Assembly (NCBI GenBank): GCA_008080765.1 | Contig: SHMU01000006.1 | Coordinates: 1 to 47,102, forward strand | Direction of reading: 5' to 3' | Length of the DNA: 47,102 bases | Source of the DNA: Promethearchaeota archaeon | GTDB lineage: Archaea; Asgardarchaeota; Lokiarchaeia; Sigyniarchaeales; SOKP01 | Part shown: positions 23,701 through 38,700 of the stretch, in pieces | How the letters are laid out: every line of letters starts with the position of its first letter | Numbering within the stretch: position 1 is the first letter of the stretch | Made by a program: the position numbers and the translations under genes | The notes under the pieces: model-generated | The model's database searches: none | The model's input: the letters and a program-made list of their open reading frames with translations, nothing else | Told to the model about the DNA's origin: nothing

Positions 23701-26700
23701 CATACCTCAAGTTGAATACTCGGATAAAATAGAAATTTATTTCAAGTATAATCATTCAAATGAGCAAATACCTTTTGATGATATTTCTAATCCCTTACTT
23801 ACATTAATTAATAGAGATACTAATGAAATTATTTCCTTAAGTAATTGTTATTATATCACGAAATTTGATGAAATTTCTCCCGATGGTTATTATAAGGGAT
23901 ATTATTACGGGGAATTTGATCTTCCAAAACGCTTGGGAACCTATTCATTAAAAATCGGTTCGAATGGCACTCCAATTCAAGATTTTGTAATGGAAGAAAA
24001 AGAATTTGAAATAGAAGTGATTCAAGAGAAAGTTAGCAACATATATCTTGAAGATAATACTTTTGAACTTAATTATGGGGAAGACTCTCTTATCTTAGAG
24101 GGTTGCATCCTAGATAATGATAACACGCTGATGGAAGATGAAGTATATGAATATAAATGGGAAGAAGCATATGATGGGGAAACATCTCATATTCTAAACT
24201 TTCAATTCCCCTATGGCGATAGAAATTTTATTGATAAAAATCAGTTTATAATCTACTATTTAACCGAGAATCTAGAGAAGAAACCGCTTTATGTTAATTA
24301 TGAAGGAGAGTATTTCAAAAATAACAGCATTTTAGCTGAAAAAAATCCTCAAATTAATTTTGTTAATAACCAATTCATTTTAACAATCTATTGGAAAAAA
24401 GGAATGGAAGAGACAGCTTCCTTTATCAATTATGATACGAATCTTTTAGTTTCCTATAAACTTTTAAGGGGCAATCCCATCTCTCCTGTATCTTATAGTT
24501 CATTTGATACATCTGAACATAGTAATTTTGATAATCTCGTTAATGTCCCCTTTAAACAATATGATATGATTACTAATACATGGAAGAGTGAAGGAAATTT
24601 CATTGAAACCTTCCAAATCGAAAAGCAATTGATCGAAAAGGAAGTACAATATACATCTACTCCGCAAATAATTATTGAAGGTCCCAAATATGAAAATGGA
24701 GGAGAGAATATAACTTTAGGAATTACATATCTCCATTCAATCTCAATAAATAATTCTGAGACGATATTCTATAGAACTTTGGATAGCAGTAAATATAATT
24801 GGAGTATAGACGAAAATGGAAGGTTGATTATTGATTATCAAGATTTTAAAGCAGATGATACGCTTATAGTATCTTATCATAGTTATCATCCTGTTCTTCT
24901 TAGTCATCCCATAGCGGAAAATGATCCAAGTTCATATATAAAATCTCTTAATATATCTCGTATTAGTACGCAAAAAATAACGTATCAATTTAATTCAGCC
25001 GAATTTACAATTTCTGAGGATGGCTATCGTCTCTATTTCCATGATCTTTATAATTCCGTAATTAAAAATAATTTCTCTTTAACCGATAATTTTGAAATTT
25101 CTTATCATGCTCCATTTGACAAGAAAATTGATTTATCCAAGAATTTAATTTTGAGTTTATTAAATGAACAAGGAGAATATATCGCATTCGACACGGTTTC
25201 ATTAGATAGTTTGGGCTTCTTCAAATATGAAAATTCCTTTGATAAAAATGGATTAAATCTTCACTTGCAATATGGTACTACCATTAATACGCTAAGACTT
25301 TCCTACTTACCTTTAGAAATTAATAGACAATTATTAGATTATACACAAGATGAAGAACCGATCTATTCTCATCAGCAAGGTGTTTGGGAAAAATATATCC
25401 AAGTGGTTGCTGAAGGTACGAAAGCGAAGCTGAAATTAGTGAATTATGCAACACAAGATATGGTTGTCAGCCAATCATTTATTCGAGAAAGGCAGTATCA
25501 TTTCAATAAAAATCCCCTTGAAGCTCTTGAAGAAGGGCAAGAATATACTTCTTTAAGTTTTGATGTATTAGCAAAAGAAGATTATGAATTTACCTATAAA
25601 TTAACAGATTGGAATGATAATCCCCTTCAAGACGCAATTATTTGGATGCATATTGGATTTATGCCGAAAAGTAAAACGGGCTTTATAAATGAGAAGGCAG
25701 TGTTAGACGATGGAACACCTATTTATTATGAAAGTTTAGGAACGGAATTGCTAACTTCTATTGGACCTGGTGAAATGCCTAATAAGATGTTTAGCAGACC
25801 TTTAGTGTATCCAATCCAATATCCAAATACAGAAAAAAGTAATTATGGACCATTAATATGGGATTTTGCGAAGACGAATGAGTTTGGAGAAGTAACTTTT
25901 GATATTAGTTTTGATCATGATTATATTGAACAGTTTGCTGATATTTTTGGCACAATAGAAGGCATGAATTCAATAGAAGATATCGTTTTATACCATCGTG
26001 CGTTTTTGGCTCCATTTGAATGGAATAAAATGATTATTAATGATCCAAATCAGTTTGTAAGTTCTGCAAGCGGAAAAGTGTTTAATTCAACTGAATCAGT
26101 TCCAGAATATAATGAACAACAACAAATCTTAACAGATCCGACCTACGTTGAGGGTTTAATTAGAATTCACAAGGGAGATATTGCGTTAGGTGGAGGCGAT
26201 TATCTCTCATATAAATTACCTGATCTGACCATCTTTGAGCATTTAGAGGATCTTAGTTTTCCGATTTATGTAACTGAAGCAAATCCAATCCCAACTGATG
26301 TAAGCACTACATTAGAAGGGTTAACAAAAATATATGAAGCAACCGAATTAGAAGCAACTTCTAAAAACATTTTAGATGATGATTATAATTATCGAGTTCT
26401 CATTGATATTTTTAATCCTTCTGGAGAGAATGTTTTTGAGCATACTACTATGTATGATATTGAGAAGACAGCCAATGGTGGTAGAATAACCATCACCAAT
26501 GAAACTATGCGTCGCATTATTGAGCAACTTGGTTCAGGAATATCTACGATTAAGATTCAAGTAGCAGAATCAGAATATTATAAAGAGTCGCATCCAATAT
26601 ATATACCCCTTGAGATAGTACCCCCCAATTACCTGCGATTTGGGGAGAAAAATATGCACATTGATGTGATAAGTCCCTTTGTGTCTGCTTGGGGTACAGC

Positions 26701-29700
26701 TAGAGATAGTGATAATAATGAAATGATTTTTGAATCAAATTATCCTGTGCTTTCGGGGGCAGTTTGGATGGAACCAGACTTCAATGGAGAAGGTGAGGAA
26801 TTAGAACTAAACAAAAATGATGAGATTCAAGTAGATCTTGATTGTATTTTGCATAATGATGATGGAACCCATACCCGATTTACTCTGAGAGATGATGTAC
26901 TGCTCTCTTCGGGAAATTTAGATGGAATAATGACTTTTGAGTTACCACTTGGTCCAGAAGATGCATTCCTTATGGGATTAGAATGTGATCTGAATATTTC
27001 ATTCGATATTGATTATTATACTAAAGATAATATTTTTGAAGAGAATCGTGATATCACTATTTATTTGCTTGATCTTCGATTGGAAGCTAATCCTAGCTCA
27101 AGCACTCCTAAAACTTATTGGTCACTATACAGAGATGGCATTATATCTCCAACAGAAAAAGTAAATATTGAACAAAGTAGCGGATTTGAAATAAACGAGG
27201 GGAATTTAGAACTTGGAAAAAGTACAGAAGACTATTCTTATGGTCAACCCTTCTATAATATTTATTATGAAGATAAAAATGAATATGGATTTGAGCAAGA
27301 AAGTCCACTACTCGATCTAATAGCTCTTTCCAATATCATTCCTTTATCTATTGTTGGAATAAAGGATGGGAATACTTATGAATTTAAAAAAGATATGGAT
27401 TGGGAAATAATAAATTCACAATCTGATGAACTTTACAAGAACACACTTATCAGATTTATTGAAAATACCCCTGATGTTGGAACGGAATTTGCTATTTATT
27501 ATAATTTTATTTTTGATTTTGATTCTAATAATTATGCCAAAATTATGTTAGGTTCCACAAATTCACTGAATGAATCATCCATTGAGATCCAATTAGATGA
27601 TGGATTTTTACCTCCAAGCAATGAATCTCGGGCACCGATGTTTACTGAATTTCGAGAAAAATTCGATGATACAGTAGCCACAGAATTTGACCTTAATTAT
27701 GGAAAAGTGGATCTAACTGAAGATGAATTCATAATATATAATAAAGAGGAATTGAACAAAACAGGAGATTTAACTATTTTTATAACTGAGAATAAATTTA
27801 TTCATCTCTCTTTTGAGAATCCCCCGGATGATTTTACCGTAATGTATGGGATAAAATCTCAATATGAGCTTGGTTTTGGATTCCAAAAAGTAAATAAAAC
27901 ATATTCTAATTCTATTCGTGAGCTCTTTAATTGTGAATCATCTATAATTGTTGACCGAAATTATAATGAGTTATCTGCTTTAGAACTTGATGAGACGGCA
28001 CTCTATATAGGTTTAGATAATTTGAACGAATCTACCAAAGTAATAATCCAAGATTTACCTCTATTACATTCTCCCGAATTAAATTTCTCGTTTGTTCTTG
28101 ATGACTTATTGATGAATTATTTACGGAATTTTGCTGGGGAGCCGAATACTCTAACTTTCCAATTTGAATATGATTTTGGAGAATCATATACTTATCAATC
28201 CGAATCAGAAGAGATTCTATTAGATTATGATGAAATAGTAAATTACTATGATGCAGGAGAAAATGGAAGTTATTACTTTAACTTTAATAAAGAATTTCAA
28301 GAACTTTATGACTTTCTAGGAGCAACCAAAATTGATGTGATAATTACCATTAGTCAGAAAGGAAATAATAATAATGTTATTCCTTATCTCATACTAAAGA
28401 AGATGGACTATTTATCTGATACCAGAATCTTAGAAATGTATGATAATATGCCATATACTAAGAATGGACAATTAGATGTTAAAAGTGTCTTAAATACTCC
28501 TCATTATTTGCAAATTCTCACCTTACCGTTTAGAGATAGCAATACATTTGATTTTGAAAATATGCCCGACTCCCCATTCAATCTATTAGAAAATTCTGAG
28601 ATCACTGTGAGTATTTCTGATTTACCACACTCAGCTTTGGCAGCTCTTCACATTACACAAAATGAAATAGAAAAATTAGGGGATAAAGTAACTCTTCCTG
28701 TAAATGATGAAAATTTTAATATAATTATGAATTTAGCGTTATTTACAGACGCTTATAATATCGAAGAGACAATATACCAACAAGGATATATTGATTTATA
28801 TTATGGTTCAGGAACAGAAATTGATGGTGAGAATTATTATACTACTAATCTCACTCTAAGTCGGGAAGGTGTAGGAGATTATCAATCCGAGATTAGTAAT
28901 CATAATCCGATTTCATGGATGAATGAATATGCATTTACTAATAAATTTATATCTACGGATGATATCAATGTTTACGGCAATGTATTCTACCATGAACTCT
29001 TTAATTTATCATCTCATTCGTACGATGTTTTAAATCAAACACAAATTGCAAGTCTCTTTGATTTTGATCTGTATGATACTACAATCTATTTTGGATTAAG
29101 ACTTTCACATCATGATGTTCAGACTCTCGATTCTATTCACTTCCCTTGTAACTATTCTCTCAGTATCCATGGCTTTCCGATTGGAGAATATGAATGGGAG
29201 CAATTGAAATATATAGAAATTATCAATAATACATTTAATTGTGAATGTGAAAGCTATGATTTATCTAGTATCTCTTGTTTAAGCCAAAATGATTATGCCT
29301 TAGCTGAATACTATGGAGTACCTTATATTCTATTTTTCCAACCAATTGAGACCATAAGACAGTATTGTGATGAAGAAGGATTAATAATGGTCGATTTTCA
29401 TGCAAAAGAAATCTTTGATGAAGGATTTGATTATAGTATTCATGAAAGTACTGCTAAAGGAATACCCTCAACAATTGAATGGAATTTCAGCTATGAGAAT
29501 TTTACCAATTATAATTTGCATCCTGATTTCAATGAAGATCATTTCTTTACAATCTCTTATCCTGCATTAGAATGGGATCAATTTGATGAGATGTATATTA
29601 GAAATACAACCGATGAGTTTATTTTTCAGCCTAAAGAAGTGTTCAATATCTCATCCATCTATTTCAGAGATGTCTATAAAATTAACATCTCTATTGAACA

Positions 29701-32700
29701 TGAAATACCCGAAAGGGAATGGAGCTTAGGAACTCAATTATTTAGAAAAATATATTTGCTACTTCAGAACAAAAATAACAAATATTATACAAAACAAATA
29801 TCTATTCCAAATCTTAATTTCATAATACAAGATACTAATAAATCTTATATTTATGAAATTGATTTTGATGCTTTAAATGAGTATATTTCTATAAATTATC
29901 CTAATTATCAAATTAAGGATGAGACATACATCTTTTTTGAAGCTTCTTATGATTCTGATGAATTACGTTATGAATTAAGCCAAGTACCTTTTAATTATCA
30001 ATTTATTGAGAGTAATGATCCCGAACATCATATAACATTATATATCAATGGACAATTTGTATGCACTTCAAACGAAGCACTCTTTAATGAATATGTTTAT
30101 GCAATTAAGCACGGATATATTTATTTCTCTGAGTATGCTCAAAACGATCTTCTAAATCCAGGTGATAAGGTAAAAGTGGAATATAACTACAAAATGAGTC
30201 CGCATTTATTAGAGAGAAAGGAATTATTAATGACGATTTATCCTTGGTCAAATCGCTTTAATACACCTATTAATAATTTACTAAGTTCGGGAACAACATC
30301 AAGCTCAACTCAATCAACATATAGAGAACGCTGGAGAAAATTATCAGGTGGCTCACTCATAATGCCATTTGAGTACAGTCTAAATATTGACGATATTTAT
30401 TCTCTATATTTAAGCTATCGGTTAAACCAAAGAGATTATTATGAAGAAAAATTCGAAGTTGACTATGGAAGCGATTACACTTATGAGATCATCGAGGATA
30501 ACTTGAAAAGTACTGTTTCATTATTAAATCATTCAGTACAAGTGTTTTATTATGATTATAATAACGAAATTCAATTTTTAAAGGAAGACTATTTTGAAGT
30601 TAACTATGAACTTGGCACTCTTAAACTATTACGTGATATATCTAAAGATGGCACGTATGACCGAAATCCTATCACCGCATTTAATGCATTAGATGAATTT
30701 TATGTTTCTTATAAGCCAATTGCTATTGATCAAGAAGTATTAACTTATAAATTTACCAATTATAGACCAAACCATGATGCCACTGATCAGAACTTAGAGG
30801 TCGATAATTGGAAAGTATATGGAGAAAATGTATCTCAAGTCTTACCTAATTTTGATGCATTCTATTTTATGGATGAGGAAGAATCTGATTATTCTAAATA
30901 TATATGCTATGCTTCTCAACTTGGTGTGTATCTAAAAGAAGGAGACTTATTAGAATTTGATATTGAAAATGAATTAGAGGGTATTGATGAGGATTTACTT
31001 TCCAAAATTCATCAAGGACAATTTAAAGCTCTTCATATAAATACTAAAATCGAAAATCTCGAAAGCTTGGATTATCTTCTGGTAACCCTTAAGAATCATC
31101 AGAATATTTCTATATCCGAGCAATACTTTACAAGAGAAGATTTGCTATTATTAGAGAATGAAATCAATATTAATTTACCGCAATCTCCGAATACTTTAAA
31201 ATATGTTACTTTCGAACCATTTAGCAGAGAAGATGGAAAATATACTTCAGAGAATAAAAAAGGGATGCCAAATATCCAATTTGCTACGTGGGAAGATGAT
31301 AAAACAACTATTATTGACAATAGTGATTATCTTTCAATTGTTTTAGAAGAAGATCTCTTAACCGATCCAGGAAGTTTAGAGATTGCATATATCTTCAATG
31401 AAAAATTAGAGCAATTTAATTTCCCTGATTATTACCCTATTAAATGGAAGTATGAAGATGAGGTCTACTTTTTGCAGATTCCCCATCAATATATAGATTC
31501 CACCGATCCTTCTGTGCTAAAATGTTTTGAAGATGGAGAACAACTTATTATCCGTTATCAAACACCTATTAAGAAAGGTATATCCATCGGTTTTGGGAAG
31601 ATGTACTTTGATAAGAACGAAAACTTGGATATCCCTCCTATTGAATGCTTACTTATTAATGCAAATAAAACTACTGAGCAATATTACCATGAATTTACTA
31701 AGGATTATTACTATTCTTTAGAAATCCCGCTTACTCCATTTGATACTGAATTTAGTGGAACATATGGCACAGCAAAATTAGATATAGATTTATCAGATCT
31801 AGAAGAATTTGCTGATGATTCAAGAGAAATAGATTTTAGCAATCTTTTGTTCACGGTAAACGATCCTTCTTATGAACTCTCAATAAATGAATTTGTATTG
31901 GTTGATTCCGTGCAAAATCCAATTAGATCTTATGATTCAGTCAATTTAAATAGAATATGGGAATATACGGAGATTGAAGAATATGTAAGTGATGAGAATC
32001 CCATAGATGATGAATACTACTTTGATTTTGAGAATCCACATCTATTCTATGAGTTACCAAATGCTACGTGGTTACAATATATAAAAGTCTATGATAGTGA
32101 TGGAAATTATTATTCTGCGGGGGAAAGTGGAGACCAACACCAATTACACTATGACAATAAAACGAATACATTTAGTTGGAATGAAAATTATACTTATCAA
32201 GAATTACTCGGATTTATTTTCGAAGACAAGAAGATAATTGAAGCAAATACAGAATTATTTATCGAATATTGTATCAATACCTCATGGCAACATCCAATTA
32301 CTATAAATAAAGAAAATATCGATGTCAAGTCTCTTTTATTAAAATATTCTTGCGATATTGATGAATATTATTTATTAGGTACTCATGATGAACTTGCTTC
32401 TGTATTATCGCCAGAATATGATATCACCCAATATTATCAGGAGAATTTTAACGTTTATAGGCAAACCGATTCATACACATGCAATCTTTCTATTTCTGAC
32501 TATGCAGGAAATTTGACTCTTATTGATGATTTTATGAATGTTTCTCTCTATAGTGTGATTGGAATAAAAGTAAATTTTGAATCAGATGAACTTATTGATA
32601 ATCCCGATTTTGCTGTATCTTTTAATATTGAAGATGAATCAATTGCTATTACTGATCTAAATCCTTCAGATGGATTATTAGATGTGTTTGATACGATCTC

Positions 32701-35700
32701 AGTTATCTTGAATTATTCGAGTGGACCAATTTCGGCTTATACTAAAATCATTTTATTAGATCATTTTTATAATGACACTTTATCTAATTATGAACTAAAA
32801 GATACATTTTATAGTTATATAGATATAGAATTTAGCTCCATATCAGAAACAGGAGTAGAGAGAGTTTTAATTGGTGAATCAGCAGATATTATAGCAAGTG
32901 AATATTCTCAATTAAACCCCATTTCATATTGTCGCAATATTCATATATCCACAAATGACATCTTCAATAATTATGGTTCTTCAGCTTATGATTATTATGA
33001 ACTCTACTATGATGCATTTAATATTGTATATGAAGCGGATTCTGATTATGATGGGAGGGGAGAATACAAACATGTCATAGATGTTGATAAAGATGGAATT
33101 TATGATATAATTAAATATGGAGTTGAAAATGAAGAAGAATCTATTATTTGGCATACAATTATCCAAGATTATCATGGATACAAGAAAGAACTCCAAATGA
33201 CAGAAGATGAGCGCGTAGCAACGGATTGGTTTGATCTTGAGGATTCAGAGTTTACAGGACTTGCGGCAAGTATTATTAATCCCTTTGACATTGCAGGGAG
33301 TATCTTAACGGGGTTAGATAGGGATGATTACTGGGGAAAGAAAGTTATAGAATCAGAAACCAAAATTACTCGATGTTCTCAAATTGATTATTATAATCTT
33401 CGATTAGATCTTGATAGAGATGGATATGCAGATAAAGAAGTGACATATCAGAAATTTGATACTGTTGTTGAGCAGGAAATTTCCAAAACTATCAAATTCT
33501 TAATGGCAGCTAAAAAAGTTTCGGGATGGGAAGCAATGATGAGCGATTTAACCCGACTATTCAAGGGAGAACAAATGGATCCCATCTTTAATTACCTACT
33601 CACTGAAAAGGGATTAGATTTAATGGTTCAAGAATTTTGGGAGCTTCCCATTCTTGCTAAATTAGGACTATTATTAAGTGGAAGTGACCTCGCAACTCTG
33701 CTTTTAACTTATAGAAAACTCATTTTGCATGATACTAAAGTTTATAAGGAGCAAGTGAGTTCAGAAGAGCTCACGTATGCAGATTGGGAGCAAGGAATAG
33801 TGAAAGAGAAACGAATCTATACCAATGATTTTTCTGAAGATAATATGGATATGAATAGCAATCTGTTATTTGGTAATATCTTAGCGAGAAATAAGATTAC
33901 AAATATCGAAACGGGAGAATCTCAACAAATTTCCTTTAATCCGTTTATACCCTTTACAGATCCCAAAGATATAGCTTGGTCAAAGCAAACTTGGGGTCCT
34001 GATAATGTACCCATCTATTATGATTCTTTAACCATGATGAATGATGAAGATGAAGTTGAAACAACAAACTATTACGAGCGTACGATTACTATTAATTTAT
34101 TCACCAGATCCTCTCTTCTATATGGTTATGGAGACTTATTTGCTCCCGTTGGAGCTTCCCATATTAACAGATTTGAGCTTACTGGTGTTTTTATTACGCC
34201 ACCTGATGGGGTATATTTCTCAAGTGATAAAGAATATTTCCTTTTAGGGGCAAAGATTCCTGGGCATTATTTCTATTATGATACAGCAGAAGGAGAAAAA
34301 GATGGATATTATGATACTGTTTATATTCTTGCTCCGGGGGAAAATCCCGATGGATCATATAATGTAATAAGTCTTGCTTTTAATTATGATGGAAAACATG
34401 ATATAAAACCTTATACTATTATCCATGATTTAGATCTATCTGTAGATGCAGAAGAAGTATTCATGATCTCTCTGCTTACATACGGGCATCCATTTGCCGA
34501 AACCATCCGAGATTATTTTGCAGAAGAATGGCTCAAAATATTCGAGCTTCGACCCCAAGATTCTATATTTGAAGTCTATAAATCCGTTTTATCGGCAGGA
34601 ACACATCCCTTATTGTTTGAGATTGCAAGAACAGAAACTTACACTCGGTCATGGAATATTTTCGGAGAAAGGATGCTGGAAGATATTTTAGAGCAGACAC
34701 TAATTACTACGACTTCTATGGCAATTGGATTAGTTGTAAAAATATTGATGTATTCCAATCCGTATACAGCCCCATTGGCGAAAGTGACCAGCGGACTTGC
34801 ATATTTCACATGTTATTCGATATTAACAAAATATTTCATGGATGAAAAGGCACATTTAGCTTCAACCGAACAGAAAGCTTATACATTCTATACATTTGGA
34901 AGTAGACTTCCAATTTCACTAAATGATAGGGCTTTTAGTGACCGATTACTACGTGATAGTCAAGCGGCGGCGTTAATGGGACATCCCGCAGCTTATTATA
35001 CTACAGTTCGCGGGGGAGCAACAGGATATGAATATACTGCTGAAGTCATTACTTCGCCACCGAATCAAGCACGAATGTGGTCTGCAATGGCAGGATTACC
35101 ATTATACATTGTCACTTTAAGACCTGAATTTTATCTTGGATTAGATTTTGATAATACGGTCATTGATTATGAACAATTCACATCCGAGCTTTATGCTTAT
35201 AATGATTATCCATTCTATACCTATTATCATACTTATAGGAGTGAGCTTCCAAAAATGTATGATACATATCAATATAATACTTTAGGGTACGTAGAGCAAA
35301 AAATTACAGGAGCAACATTAGTAGCAAATCTAATTTCTCCAGCAGAACCGATTTTAAATGAGATACGACCTGTATGCGTCGATGGAGTACCCCAATATAT
35401 TTTCGATAAAGAATCTATTATTTCCCATGAAAATCCTCTTTATAAGCCAATTGTCCTTTCTAAAGAACGATATATGATATTAGAACGATACGGAATGATT
35501 ACTCCCGGACATTTAGGGATAATAGTAAAAAATTGTGAAGTGCTTAATTCTTTAGGACTAGAGCCCTATGCTATGAAAGCTACTGAAGCCACAGAGTTTG
35601 GAGCCAAAATCCCCTTGTCTATCGGAAAGGGATTTGACTATCCAATAATTTCTATTAACCTTAATATTAAACAGGGGTCAAATACCATCGATACAATTCC

Positions 35701-38700
35701 TTTATCAGAAGATATTTATACCATTAAAGATGGGAATCTATATTTAGATACTTCTTTAGAAGAGATTTCATCAAAATCAAATAAATATAGGACTTTATTA
35801 ATCCAAGGTGGGAACAATGTTTACTACTATATAGAAATCATTTTCAAGCGGTTTGTAAGTATGGACTCTTTAAATCCTTCAGATCCTAGTTATCAAGATT
35901 ATATAAATTTGGCATTAATTCAAGCAAATCAGTATGCAATAATGGACATCATGCATCAAAAGACTTTTGCGGAAGTTTCATCACAGATGATTGCGGAGAT
36001 TGGATACACTGAAGTTTTAACTTTAGCTTCCACAGCTCTTACAGCAATGGCGATGATCTTGGATTCTTGGAGTACGCAAGCTCTCCAAGAAGCGTATAAA
36101 AAAGTAGGACAAGAAGCAACTAAATCTTTCTACAAAACGTTTATATCCACATTCAAAAATAATATTGTCCAAAAATTCAGTAAAGATTGTGCTACAAAAT
36201 TATTAGGAGAGCTTGCAATGGCATTCATTATTAATCCTATAAATGAAATGCTTGAAGAAGTAATAAGAGATGCAGTTATTGAATCTTTTGTTGAAGGTTT
36301 TGTACGAGAGATGGGAGGTAGTGAGAATTTAGGCTTCTGGCTGTCTAATTTGGCAACTTCCTTAAGAGAAACAGTTAGTTTTTCAAAAATGAGTGAGGGT
36401 ATTTCTCGAATCTCACAAGAATATAAGTCAAATAGCATCAATTCCCGAATTGCCGAGATTAAATCCAACATGGAAGGAGAAGAGATCTCACAAAAGGAAC
36501 GGACAGAATTGGCAGAGGAGTTAGATCAATTAAATAAGGAATCTCTATCATTATATTCCTCTGAAGAGAAAAGTGAACAACTGTCATCAGTTTCAAAATT
36601 ATGTGGAGGATTAATTACCTTATTAAGTTCATTATCATTTAATCTCGGTGGCGGTATTCTCCTCTCAAGTATGACTAAATTCCTTAAAACCTCTTTCGGT
36701 CCTTATTTCAAGCAAAAATTCATAGATATCTATACTGAATTAACATCTAAAAAAGATACAATTTCAAAACAAAAAGAAAAAGGAAGAGTATTAACCACTA
36801 AAGATTTAAAAATTGATGAAAAAATATCATTAGATAAAGATCGCCCTCCCATTCCTATGGACATAGATCAAGATACTTATAGCAGTTCGGAAGTTAGAGG
36901 AGGTCCAAAGATCTTTAATACATATGATTCAATTAATTCTGAGAAACTCAAAACATTATTAGATCAGATTAGGTTGGATAGATATTATAAAAGATATGTT
37001 CAAAAAGAAAATGTGTATCAAGAAAATGAATATGTTAAAGATAGTATAGATAAAATCGTTAGAAATTCAGAAGATCTGGATTTACATGGAAAAGGTGAAG
37101 AAATATTTGGAATCTTGTTTGATGCAAAAACTGAACTTATAAAAGAGGGTTTTTCTATTGATGCTCGTGTATTTGATATGTATAGTTTATGCTTTATAGA
37201 TCCTGATACAATGATAGTAGGCTTAACTGAGGATGATTTTGAATCATTCTGGGAACTGAGTGATGCAGAGTTAACAGCAAGAGGGTTTAATACCAGAGAA
37301 ATGCAAAGAGCATATACAAGAAAGACTGGGAAGGATCCCTATTATCGAGGTGACTTGTCAAAACCATACAAATCTTTTCTGAGAGATGAATTTTCATTTC
37401 AATTTGGAAAATCTTATCGTACAGCAGAAATCAAAAATTATAAATTAATGAAAGGTGCTAGTCTATCTCAAATAACTTATGAGATTAAAACAAAATTATT
37501 AAAAAGAAATAGACAAAATATTGATTTAGGATTAGTAATAGTAGAAGGTAAGACTGTTGTGCCAATTCCTCCTAATACTGCTAATGTTTATGATTATTGC
37601 ATTTCACATGGAATAAATAATATTGCACTTTCTAAGATGATTTTTTATCCATCTCGATTTATTCGGGTAGAAGGAGGCACTAGACCGCTTTTTATTCAAA
37701 CACCGAATTGGGAGACCATGGTTCGAAATGGAAAAGCTGGATCACCATATTATAAAATGTTCTATGATTTAAGGGATGACTTTATACCATTTTTAAATAG
37801 TCTGGGCTTTAATGTCAAGGAATATTCAGATGTAGAAAAAACTTTAGGGATGGCAAAGAAATCTTATATACATTTACTTAAGAAACTAAAAGTGGGAAGC
37901 TACCAAGAGCGAGGAACACTAAAATTCTACTTCCAACCAGAAGAAGAGTTTATAGTTCGCTGGGAGTCTTCATTATTAGTGAAACTCTATCGAGAAGGTA
38001 TAAAAATAGGTTCGATTAACGATAAAGGGGAAGTTGCGCCAGAACTTGAAAGAAAACTCAAAATGGTTAAAGATTATTTTGAACCTATTTATTCCCTACT
38101 AGGATATACAAGACCAAATATTTATTACAGAGATGCATATCGGTTCCTATATATGATTTCATATACATTATATGATTATGGAATTGTATCTTCTCCCTAT
38201 CCAACTACGATAGATAAATTGATTCATGGTAAAAAACATGATTCTGGTTATAGATTAATATACAAGTTTTTAAAAGATAAGGATACTTACGAAACTACAG
38301 AATCGGGAAAAGCAACATTATTCTGGAATGACGTTATTCATCTACTTGATAAGAACTTAAGAACTGGAGTAATAGATCAAAATAAATATAATACAATATT
38401 ACGAGAACTTTATGAAATAAAAGTTGGCGAAAAATGGGAGGAAAATCTATTTAATCCCGTTAGAAAGTTCGATTGGTTAGATTATTCTAATACCAATTTT
38501 GGAAAGTTTTTTATAGATTTATTCAAAACAGAGCCTTTCAAAACTTTTTGGGGGGGTCTATCCAAAACATATATTTCTGAACTCTTGTTTGGCAATTATG
38601 CTTACGTATCAGCTCAGATTTCAGGAGGGGGGGAAGCTAGTATTTCAAAATTAATAGAAAGTATATGTCGAGTCCTTAGTCTAAGTCAAGAAGATTTTGA

